NCBI GenBank assembly: GCA_964597685.1
Contig: CAZQZC010000115.1
Span: 1 to 8,513, forward strand
DNA length: 8,513 nucleotides
Direction: 5' to 3'
DNA from: JBCBTJ01 sp964597685
Lineage (GTDB): Bacteria > Pseudomonadota > Alphaproteobacteria > Caulobacterales > Hyphomonadaceae
Shown piece by piece: positions 1 through 6,117 of this stretch; position 1 is the stretch's first letter, and each line of letters starts with the position of its first letter. The position numbers were made by a program, and so were the translations under genes. Under the pieces are notes generated by a model. It ran no database searches, was not told where the DNA came from, and saw only the letters and a program-made list of their open reading frames with translations.

Positions 1-9
1 GGGCCGCGA

Positions 10-121
10 CCGCCTGAGCACTGGCCCTTTGCGCCAGGGCGGCGTCGCAATCCTCCCGGCATGCGCGCATGCCGGTCCGGTCTGCTCCTGTCCCTGACCC
101 AAAACTCCCGCGCTCAGGCGG
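10..121. repeat. Imperfect palindromic element (MITE/REP-like)
   Basis: The stretch is symmetric about position 65.5. Outer arms CCGCCTGAGC (10-19) and GCTCAGGCGG (112-121) are perfect complements. Inner blocks 28-39 and 92-103 match at 10 of 12 positions. The centre is a 20-bp perfect palindrome at 56-75, with core GGCATGCGCGCATGCC at 58-73. Three blocks sharing one dyad axis are unlikely to be chance and would let either strand fold into a long hairpin. No transposase is visible. It lies between the end of btuD and the window edge, so its left boundary may be outside. A dispersed non-autonomous element or a REP-type intergenic repeat are both possible; copy number cannot be judged from this window. 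Confidence 0.6.
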
Positions 122-179
122 CTCAAATTCGGATGAAAGGGCTCTAGGCCATCGCCTTTCGATGAAGAACAGCGCGCGC

Positions 180-204
180 CGCACATCATTGTGCGTTTTC
201 CTTT
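180..204 (+). terminator. Possible intrinsic terminator, plus strand
   Basis: A 6-bp perfect stem, CGCACA (180-185) and TGTGCG (190-195) with a TCAT loop, is followed directly by TTTTCCTTT (196-204). The T-rich tail is on the plus strand only, so it would stop transcription coming from the left edge, towards the convergent btuD. The stem is short and the T-tract is interrupted, so strength is uncertain. No T-tract terminator was seen on the minus strand just after btuD. Confidence 0.4.
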
Positions 205-262
205 GCCAACCGCTGCATGCAACCTACCGCCGCGGGGGCCTGGAACGCATCGGACGTTTTCG

Positions 263-1024
263 TCAGGCGACGCCGGCGATGATCGGGACACCCTTGTCAA
301 TCTGCGCAACAACGCCGAACACGTCCCTAAGTCTTTCGGGAGTCAGCGTGTCTTCAGGAGATCCGTCGGCGACGATCGCACCCTCCCGCATCCAGACCAA
401 TCTGTCGGCGAAGCGTGCGGCCAGGGCGACGTCATGCAGAACTGCCAGCGCCCCGCCGCCTGTGTCGACGAAGCGGCGGAGCAATGTCATGACTTGGAAT
501 TGGTGTCGCAGATCAAGCGCTGCGACAGGTTCGTCCGCAATCATAAGCGGAGCCTGGGCGGCGGCGGCCCGGGCGAAATGCATGCGCGCCATTTCGCCGC
601 CTGAGAGCGTGTCGGCGCGACGTTCAGCGAGGGCCTGCAGCCCCGCGTCGGCGAGCGCGCGGTCGATCGCCTGATGGTCCTCCAAACCGAGCCGGCCGAG
701 CGAGCCGCCATGGGCGAACCGACCGAGGGCGACGATGTCGCGCACCCGGTTCGGCCAGGCGAGCGGGCGCGCCTGCGGGAGGTAAGAAATCAATCTCGCC
801 CGGGCGTCGGGATGCAAGGTCCGCACGTCGACCCCGTCAATTTCGCTCTGGCCAACCGCCGCGGGCGCCAAGCCCAGCGCCGCGCGCAACAGGGAGGTCT
901 TGCCCGCGCCGTTTGGGCCGAGCAGTACGTTCAACTCACCGGGGCGAACGTTGAGCGAGGCGTCGCAAACCAGGTCCCGCTCGGGTCCTGCGACAGTAAG
1001 GTTGGACACCACCAGCTCAGCCAT
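263..1024 (-). CDS. btuD: Cobalamin ABC transporter ATP-binding protein BtuD
   Basis: This is the cytoplasmic ATPase that powers corrinoid import through the adjacent permease. In its 253 residues the full ABC motif set is visible: Walker A GPNGAGKT at 36-43, Q-loop glutamine at 84, signature LSGGE at 140-144, Walker B LMIADEP at 160-166 with catalytic Glu165, and the switch histidine His197 in LHDVA. Length and motif spacing fit the FecE/BtuD/HmuV family. The start at 1024 overlaps the permease stop by 8 nt, which implies translational coupling as the last gene of the operon. Sequence alone would not separate B12 from haem or siderophore ATPases; the riboswitch and BtuB-type receptor upstream decide for cobalamin. 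Confidence 0.9.
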   Translation of the reverse strand: MAELVVSNLTVAGPERDLVCDASLNVRPGELNVLLGPNGAGKTSLLRAALGLAPAAVGQSEIDGVDVRTLHPDARARLISYLPQARPLAWPNRVRDIVALGRFAHGGSLGRLGLEDHQAIDRALADAGLQALAERRADTLSGGEMARMHFARAAAAQAPLMIADEPVAALDLRHQFQVMTLLRRFVDTGGGALAVLHDVALAARFADRLVWMREGAIVADGSPEDTLTPERLRDVFGVVAQIDKGVPIIAGVA

Positions 1025-2006
1025 GTGTGGCGCCCCGTCTGATGGCGATCCAAACGAAGACCGGCGCGCCGATCAGGGCCGCGACGACGCCGAGCTTGAG
1101 TTCCGAACTGGTCGGAGCGAGGCGCGTACCGATGTCGGCCAGAACCAGGATTAGCCCGCCGAGGCAGGCGGACGGCAGGATCGTTTGAGCGGCGTCGTGA
1201 CGGACAAGCGGGCGAACAATATGGGGCGCGACAATGCCAACAAACCCAATCGCCCCGGCGAGTGCAACAGCGCCGCCTGTGGCCAGGCCTGCGCCGAGAA
1301 CCACGGCCAAGCGTTGCCGGCGGAGGTTCAGGCCGAGGGCGGCGGCGGCTTCTTCGCCAAGTGTTAAGGCGGCGAGCCCGCGCTTCGAGGCGAACAAGAT
1401 TGCAAATCCGGCGGCAATGAAGGGACCGGACAGGGCGATGTCGTTGAAGCTCCTGTTCGCAACCGTCCCCAGGGTCCAGTTGACCATGTCGGCGAGCGAA
1501 AATGGATTGGGGGCGAGGTTCATCAGCAGAGACAGGAGCGCGCCGGCGAAACTGTTGAGTCCAACGCCGATCAGGATAAGGGTCACGACCGATGTCGCGC
1601 GCAAGCCCGCAAAGGCGATCACAAGGGTCGCCGAAAGCGCGCCGGCGATGGCGGCCACAGGAAGCGCAGCCGGGAAAGCGGTCGCCAGCCCATAGTAAAG
1701 CGTGACGACTGCAAAGAGGGCGGCGGACGCAGACACGCCCAGAACGCCCGGTTCGGCGAGCGGATTCCGAAGCAAACCCTGGAGGGCCGCCCCGCTGGCG
1801 CCGAGCGCAGCGCCGACGAGAAATGCGGCCAAAGCCCGAGGCAATCTGATTTGCCAGACAACAAGCGTGTCGCCTGGATCACCTTGGCCGACGAGCGCGT
1901 TGAGGACGCGCATTGGCGACATGGGCGTCGAGCCGAGCAGGCAGGCCGCCAAAAGTGCGACCGTGGCGGCGGCCAGAAGCAAAGCAGACAGCCTGGCTTC
2001 GGTCAT
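1017..2006 (-). CDS. btuC: Cobalamin ABC transporter permease BtuC (FecCD family)
   Basis: A 329-residue, highly hydrophobic inner-membrane protein of the FecCD/BtuC family, in which a dimer forms the translocation pore. Visible family blocks are RLPRALAAFLVGAALG followed by LQGLLRNPLAEPGVLG in the N-terminal half, the cytoplasmic coupling region around LGEEAAAALGLNLRRQR, then GFVGIVAPHIVRPLVRHD, and the C-terminal ELKLGVVAALIGAPVF block. The frame stays open up to 2054, but the ATG at 2006 is chosen: it overlaps the btuF stop as ATGA (2006-2003), and the protein then begins MTEARLSALLLAAA, a normal start just before the first membrane span. It has no clear SD of its own, so re-initiation after btuF is likely. 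Its stop lies within the start of btuD. Confidence 0.9.
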   Translation of the reverse strand: MTEARLSALLLAAATVALLAACLLGSTPMSPMRVLNALVGQGDPGDTLVVWQIRLPRALAAFLVGAALGASGAALQGLLRNPLAEPGVLGVSASAALFAVVTLYYGLATAFPAALPVAAIAGALSATLVIAFAGLRATSVVTLILIGVGLNSFAGALLSLLMNLAPNPFSLADMVNWTLGTVANRSFNDIALSGPFIAAGFAILFASKRGLAALTLGEEAAAALGLNLRRQRLAVVLGAGLATGGAVALAGAIGFVGIVAPHIVRPLVRHDAAQTILPSACLGGLILVLADIGTRLAPTSSELKLGVVAALIGAPVFVWIAIRRGATHG

Positions 2007-2836
2007 TGCGCGTTCGCCGACGCCAGCGCTTCGACGGCGTCCATCAAGAACCACCCGCCACAGGCCGTTAGCGCGCCGTCAAGAGCGGCGACCGGGCGGT
2101 CCTTCATAAGGTTTCTGGCGACCGGGTGATTGATCGGTGTCCAGGAGTCCGGGCTTGCATCCAACAGCTCTGCGAAGCCGAGCGCGACCAGATCAGGATG
2201 GTCATAGGCGAGCTTTTCGAGCGGGATGGCGCGCCACCCGGGCGCGTCCTCGAAATTCGTCAAGCCAGCGGCGATGAGCATGTCATGGATCAGCGAGCCA
2301 GGTCCGGTCGTGACGCCGCCCGGTGTGATGTAGAGCGCCGACCCCGCCGGCGACGCCGCCTGCAGCCGGGACAATCGCCTCTCCATCTCTGAAACGACCG
2401 CCTCGCCACGCTCAAACGCCCCGAGCCCGTTCGCAACGTCGCGGGTCACGGCTTTGACGTCGTCGAGTGTCGCCGCCCATCCAATTTGCAGGACAGGGAT
2501 TCCCGCCGCTTCAAACATCGCCGGCGCGCCTGGACCGCCGCCGTAAGACCGCACGACCAGATCGGGCCTTAGGACGATCACGTCCTCCGTCGCCGCGCGA
2601 ACCTGCGCCAGCCCATCGGCCGCGTCGCGCATATAGGAATAGGGCGCGTCCGCTTCCGGCGAGACGGCGAGGATCCGGTCGCGGTCGACGAGTTTCAGGA
2701 CATACTGGTCCGCGCAGTAATCCAGGCTGACAATCCGTATCGGCGGCCCGCCGGGCGCCTCCAGGCGCGACGCGGGCGCGCAAGCCGACATGATCAGGAA
2801 GGCCGCCAGGATCAAACTGTGCGTGACTTGAAGCAC
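2003..2836 (-). CDS. btuF: Periplasmic corrinoid-binding lipoprotein BtuF
   Basis: The substrate-binding component that captures corrinoid released by the receptor and hands it to BtuC. The mature part begins with the typical RIVSLDYCADQYVL strand-helix of class III (helical backbone) metal-receptor binding proteins and contains GSLIHDMLIAAGLTNF and LEKLAYDHPDLVALGF, also typical. The frame is open up to an ATG at 2956, but that would add about 40 charged residues, lying inside btuB, in front of the signal sequence. The GTG at 2836, 4 nt after the btuB stop, gives a clean 277-residue protein with signal MLQVTHSLILAAFLIMSAC, where Cys19 is a likely lipidation site (Met at -3 is slightly unusual). 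No strong SD precedes it; coupling to btuB is inferred. Substrate assignment rests on context. Confidence 0.85.
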   Translation of the reverse strand: MLQVTHSLILAAFLIMSACAPASRLEAPGGPPIRIVSLDYCADQYVLKLVDRDRILAVSPEADAPYSYMRDAADGLAQVRAATEDVIVLRPDLVVRSYGGGPGAPAMFEAAGIPVLQIGWAATLDDVKAVTRDVANGLGAFERGEAVVSEMERRLSRLQAASPAGSALYITPGGVTTGPGSLIHDMLIAAGLTNFEDAPGWRAIPLEKLAYDHPDLVALGFAELLDASPDSWTPINHPVARNLMKDRPVAALDGALTACGGWFLMDAVEALASANAQ

Positions 2837-2840
2837 CGCT

Positions 2841-4688
2841 TCAGAACCGCGCTCTGACGCCGCCAAACGCCGAGACTGGCGCTGTTCCGAACCCCGGATT
2901 GTCTTGGTATTCGGCGTCCGTGACATTTTCGATCCGGGCGAAGACTTCGAACGCATCGTTCAAGATGTAAGCCGCCCGCAAGTTCAGGAGGACGAAGCCG
3001 TCGACCTCCGAGCCGAAAAATTCCTCATCGCCGTTGAACAGGATGTTTGCGCCGAGCGAGAGGCGGTCGGTTGGGCGATAGTCAATCTCGACATTCAAGC
3101 GATGCTCAGGTTGCAGCGCTGCGGCGAGGGTCGAGGTGGCGTTCACGGCGTCGGTGAACGTGTAGGCGGCGCTGGCGCTCAGCGAGTCGAATATTTTGAG
3201 CTCACCCGAAACCTCGACCCCCTGTGTGTCGAATTCTTCGATGTTCACAGGCGTGAAGGTGATGGGGTCGAAGCCGATCAGATCGTCGATGTCCTGATTG
3301 AAATAGGTCGCCTGCAGGATTGCGCGGCCGTTGAAGAACGCCCGTTCCAAGCCGATGTCCCAACCTGCGCTGACCTCCGATTCGAGGAGCGGATTCATTG
3401 AAATCTCGCCGGCGGACGGGGTTCGGAAGCCTTCCGTATACGAGCCGCGCAGGACGCCGCCGACATAGGGGATCTTTATCGAGGCTGATCCGCTGGCGGT
3501 TGTGTCAGAGGTTTCGCTGACCCCTTCAAGGCCCGACGTCGCGTCGTGGCGCAATCCAGCCGTCAACGTCACCCCCGGCAAGGGTTCGGCTTGGACGAGG
3601 CCGTAGCCGCTGATCGTCTCCAATTCGGCATCGGCCCCGAAGCCGAGGTCGACGTCCGACTCCTGCTCTTCGTATTCAACGCCGTAGATGACGGTGGCGG
3701 CCGAAATTGGTTTTACCTTGCCCTGGTATTCGTAAGAGATGCGCTCGCCCAACGCGTCGAACGTCGCTACGTCGCTTTCAGTGTTAAATTGGTCTGTTCG
3801 CGCATAGCTGACCGAGACCCGGTTCTCCCATGCGCCGTCGAGCAAATCTGCATAGGCGAAGCCGGCGACGGAGAGTTCTTCCGTTTCGGCGACATTGTCG
3901 GCGTCGGTCGGCAGGAATGTGGTGAAGCTGAAGCCGTCGAACTCGTTGGTGCTGTCCTGGTAGCGCACGACCGCATCGAACCGGAACGGTCCCGCCGGAT
4001 CGAAGGCGGCTTTGGAAGAGACCGTGAGATTGTCGAAACCGTCGTCCTCAGTGTTCCCGTTGACCGCGTCGGCGGTCGAGAAGCCGTCCGTCGTAACGCC
4101 GGACACGGTCACGCGGCCGGATAGCCGCTCCGAGCCGCCGCGCACGGTGGCCGCGCCGCGGAAGGTTCCGAACGAACCGCCTTCGGCGAAGACCGCGCCG
4201 CCGAGCCCCTCGGCGCCGTTTTCGGTGACGATGTTGATAACCCCGCCGATCGCATCCGAGCCGTAAAGGGTGGATTGGGCGCCGCGCAGCACTTCGATCC
4301 GCTCGATGTCGCTGGTGTCGAAATTGGCGAAGTTGAATGCGTTGCCGAATGAGGCAGGGTTATTCAGGACAATCCCGTCCTGAACGACGAGGGTTTGGGC
4401 GCTTGGCAGACCGCGAATCGACACCGAGGACAGCGCCCCGAAGCTGCCGGAGCGGATGATCTGTACGCCGGGCGCCGCTTGCAGCGCGTCGAAGACGAAT
4501 CGCTGCTGGCGAAACTCAATCTCGTCGGATGTGATAATGGACACCGATCGGCCAACCTGATCGGCGGGCGTATCGAACCGAACCCCCGTCACGATGACCG
4601 GTTCCTGGATGTCAGGGTCGGTGGCTTGAGCAATGGACGGCTGGACGGTCAGCGCGGCTAAGCCGCCCGATAGAAGTTTGCGAAACAT
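2841..4688 (-). CDS. btuB: TonB-dependent vitamin B12 receptor BtuB
   Basis: A 615-residue outer-membrane beta-barrel that imports cobalamin using the proton motive force relayed by TonB. Signal peptide about 1-21, ending SIAQA. A TonB box EPVIVTG is at 29-35. The plug domain follows to about 155, with FVFDALQAAPGVQI, the SIRGLPSAQTLVVQDGIVLN block, IERIEVLRGAQSTLYGSDAIGG and INIVTENG. The remainder is barrel strands, with an ENVTDAEYQ block near the end and the terminal aromatic Phe615 (GVRARF) used by the Bam complex. The frame stays open up to 4907, into the riboswitch, but the ATG at 4688 is chosen because it gives the signal peptide and is preceded by GGAGAG (4701-4696). The upstream cobalamin riboswitch gives both substrate and regulation. 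Confidence 0.92.
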   Translation of the reverse strand: MFRKLLSGGLAALTVQPSIAQATDPDIQEPVIVTGVRFDTPADQVGRSVSIITSDEIEFRQQRFVFDALQAAPGVQIIRSGSFGALSSVSIRGLPSAQTLVVQDGIVLNNPASFGNAFNFANFDTSDIERIEVLRGAQSTLYGSDAIGGVINIVTENGAEGLGGAVFAEGGSFGTFRGAATVRGGSERLSGRVTVSGVTTDGFSTADAVNGNTEDDGFDNLTVSSKAAFDPAGPFRFDAVVRYQDSTNEFDGFSFTTFLPTDADNVAETEELSVAGFAYADLLDGAWENRVSVSYARTDQFNTESDVATFDALGERISYEYQGKVKPISAATVIYGVEYEEQESDVDLGFGADAELETISGYGLVQAEPLPGVTLTAGLRHDATSGLEGVSETSDTTASGSASIKIPYVGGVLRGSYTEGFRTPSAGEISMNPLLESEVSAGWDIGLERAFFNGRAILQATYFNQDIDDLIGFDPITFTPVNIEEFDTQGVEVSGELKIFDSLSASAAYTFTDAVNATSTLAAALQPEHRLNVEIDYRPTDRLSLGANILFNGDEEFFGSEVDGFVLLNLRAAYILNDAFEVFARIENVTDAEYQDNPGFGTAPVSAFGGVRARF

Positions 4689-4695
4689 AGTATCG

Positions 4696-4701
4696 CTCTC
4701 C
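4696..4701 (-). promoter_or_regulatory. btuB ribosome binding site
   Basis: GGAGAG ends 7 nt before the ATG at 4688 and fixes that start over the longer open frame. It lies partly within an 8-nt stretch (4705-4698) that is perfectly complementary to 4755-4748, so it may be hidden by pairing. Confidence 0.75.
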
Positions 4702-4763
4702 GGCGCCGTCGGCCGTCGGGCTCTGGCGTTTCGAACAAATACGGCCCCGCCGGAGGTCCGGCG
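4698..4763 (-). promoter_or_regulatory. Putative riboswitch expression platform with alternative pairings
   Basis: In the btuB leader RNA, CCGGCG at 4753-4748 can pair with either of two identical CGCCGG copies. The near copy, 4763-4758, makes a 6-bp hairpin with a 4-nt loop (ACCT). The far copy, 4705-4700, extends to an 8-bp helix (CTCCGGCG 4755-4748 with CGCCGGAG 4705-4698) that covers GGAG of the SD. The two helices exclude each other, as expected for translational control. Which state B12 favours is inferred (far pairing = off). The GC-rich near hairpin is further enclosed by GGCCC (4775-4771) and GGGCC (4747-4743), followed by a poor T-run, so termination looks less likely. Confidence 0.5.
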
Positions 4764-4811
4764 CGACGGCGGGCCATCGCATTTGTCGCTGCAGAGGAAA
4801 GCGGACTTTCC

Positions 4812-5010
4812 CGTCCTGAAGGGCGCATCCCGACCCCGGACGAACGACGCGATGGCAGGTTTCCTGGCTCGCCGATCGTCGCTTTCGGCCGCCTTCCCAG
4901 GGCGCAAGCCCCAGTGGCGTTTTCAGCCGTCAGCTACCGGCTAACAGTTGCGGGAGCAGCCCCGGATTTCAACCGGGTTCCCTATTATCCCGTGTTACGG
5001 GGCACCATCA
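4812..5010 (-). ncRNA. Cobalamin (AdoCbl) riboswitch, btuB leader
   Basis: The class-defining motifs occur in order on the minus strand: GGTGCC (5006-5001), AATAGGGAA (4986-4978), CCGG...GAAATCCGGGGCTG (4976-4957), CCCGCAACTG (4954-4945), GCCACTG (4918-4912), GGGAAGG (4898-4892) and the B12 box AGCCAGGAAACCTGCCA (4869-4853). Downstream, CGTCC (4842-4838) and GGACG (4816-4812) can close a P13-like arm whose loop has CGGGA (4832-4828), complementary to TCCCG (4955-4951) in L5. That fits the kissing-loop interaction known for this family. Binding of cobalamin normally lowers expression of the downstream uptake genes. The exact ends are estimates. It begins within about 10 nt of the stop codon of the cytochrome gene. 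Confidence 0.95.
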
Positions 5011-5016
5011 CCTCTC

Positions 5017-5045
5017 TTAATGCTCTGTGTGCGAGGGGGTGTCAA
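5017..5045 (-). promoter_or_regulatory. Putative sigma-70-type promoter of the btuB operon
   Basis: A perfect -35 TTGACA lies at 5045-5040, then a 17-nt spacer and a weak -10, CATTAA (5022-5017), 3 of 6 to TATAAT. Transcription would start near 5010, exactly at the riboswitch 5' side. The elements sit inside the last codons and stop codon of the cytochrome gene. The assignment rests on the -35, the spacing and the position; the -10 is poor, though alphaproteobacterial -10 boxes often are. Confidence 0.55.
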
Positions 5046-6117
5046 TTCGCTGATTGGCTGCGGCGGTCTCAGGCTCGAGCGAGGCGATCCAGTCGCGAAC
5101 AAGCGCGAGACCGTCAGCGTCTATGACGCTGCGCCCAAGCTCGGGCATGGCGACGCCCGCCTCTGCTGACGCCATTCGGTAGGTCAGGATGGAGGCGTCC
5201 GGGGCGCCAGGTTCGATAACCACCAAACCGTGGCCGGCGCCGCGCCCAGCCGCCGTCGGCCGTTTGCCGAAGCCGATGCGGACCGGCTCGGTTTCAATCG
5301 CTTCAAGCCACAATCCGGTATTGGAGGCCGACCCGTCGGCCTTATGGCAATGGGCGCAATTGATATCGAGATAAGCCCGCGCCCGCGCGTCCAGGGGCGC
5401 GCCGACGTCGGCGACGGCGACACTGGCTGGCGCTTGATCGAAGCCGGCGCTGAGGATCCCGGCGTCGCGCCAATCGTCGAGCTGGTTCACGCCATAGGGG
5501 CCAGGATGGTTAAGGTTTCGCGCCTTGGGCCCGATCGGCGCAATGGCGTCTCCCGCTTGGTGGCAGGTTTTGCACTGATTTCTGTTCGGCACGGCGTAGG
5601 CGATGGTCAAAGCGGCGCCCGTGGGGTCGATCGTCTCGATAGATCGACGCGCGCCGGCGGGGGCGTACGTCGCCTCCGTCCCGCTGTCGTTCCAGATATA
5701 GGGATAGGCCGCCCACCCGTCGGTCTTGCGGATCAGGACCCGGGTTTCGACCTTGTAAGCGCCGATATCCGGCTGGCGCATATCCGGCGCGAAGGCGAAG
5801 GTCTTCGTCAGCACCGTTCCGACCGGAAAGTCAAATACGCCGTCTTCAGAGTACGTCGCCGTTTCGCCTTCGGGGACGAAGACGCGCCTGTCCTTAACGG
5901 CATGGTCGGAAAAAAGCGGATTGATCAGGTCGTAAGCCACGACGCGCGGCGCGGCCTCGCGCGCTTCGTCGTCAGCGAAGAGGCCATAATCGGAGAGCCG
6001 CGGCGAGGCCGTGTCGGCGAGGATTGCGTCCAGATTCGGACCTCCGTCCGGCGCCGCCCCGCATGCCGCCAGACCCCATGCCGCGGTCGCCGCGATCCCG
6101 GTTCTAGGCGCCGTCAT
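5017..6117 (-). CDS. Di-haem c-type cytochrome lipoprotein (HNE_0200/SO2930-type family)
   Basis: A 366-residue exported protein. The N-terminus MTAPRTGIAATAAWGLAAC has a good lipobox LAAC with Cys19, so it is probably membrane-anchored on the periplasmic side. Two haem c attachment motifs are present, CKTCH at 182-186 and CAHCH at 254-258; Met324 in GVAMPELGR is a candidate distal ligand. The N-terminal part (about 35-170) has no haem motif and contains NPLFSDHAVKDRRVF and FPVGTVLTKTF. The layout matches an uncharacterised family that I recall as TIGR03806, regularly paired with a beta-helix protein (TIGR03805). It starts 14 nt inside that upstream gene, with only a distant SD-like GGAG, so coupling is likely. 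Electron transfer is inferred from the haems; substrate and partner are unknown. Confidence 0.85.
   Translation of the reverse strand: MTAPRTGIAATAAWGLAACGAAPDGGPNLDAILADTASPRLSDYGLFADDEAREAAPRVVAYDLINPLFSDHAVKDRRVFVPEGETATYSEDGVFDFPVGTVLTKTFAFAPDMRQPDIGAYKVETRVLIRKTDGWAAYPYIWNDSGTEATYAPAGARRSIETIDPTGAALTIAYAVPNRNQCKTCHQAGDAIAPIGPKARNLNHPGPYGVNQLDDWRDAGILSAGFDQAPASVAVADVGAPLDARARAYLDINCAHCHKADGSASNTGLWLEAIETEPVRIGFGKRPTAAGRGAGHGLVVIEPGAPDASILTYRMASAEAGVAMPELGRSVIDADGLALVRDWIASLEPETAAANQRIDTPSHTEH

Noticed and set aside
1..189. Minus-strand open frames running off the left edge (possible ATG at 189 or GTG at 184)
   Set aside because: More than one frame is open at once because of high GC, the reading passes through the palindromic element, and the peptide shows no family features.
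263..2836. Haem or siderophore specificity for the ABC transporter
   Set aside because: The ATPase and permease alone would allow it, but the tightly linked riboswitch and btuB point to cobalamin.
3546..4124. 192-residue plus-strand open frame within btuB
   Set aside because: Antisense to conserved BtuB barrel sequence, with no recognisable motif.
4741..4775. GC-rich hairpin in the btuB leader as an intrinsic terminator
   Set aside because: The following sequence, ATTTGTT, starts after a further G/T and is not a real T-run; the SD-complementary pairing explains the region better.
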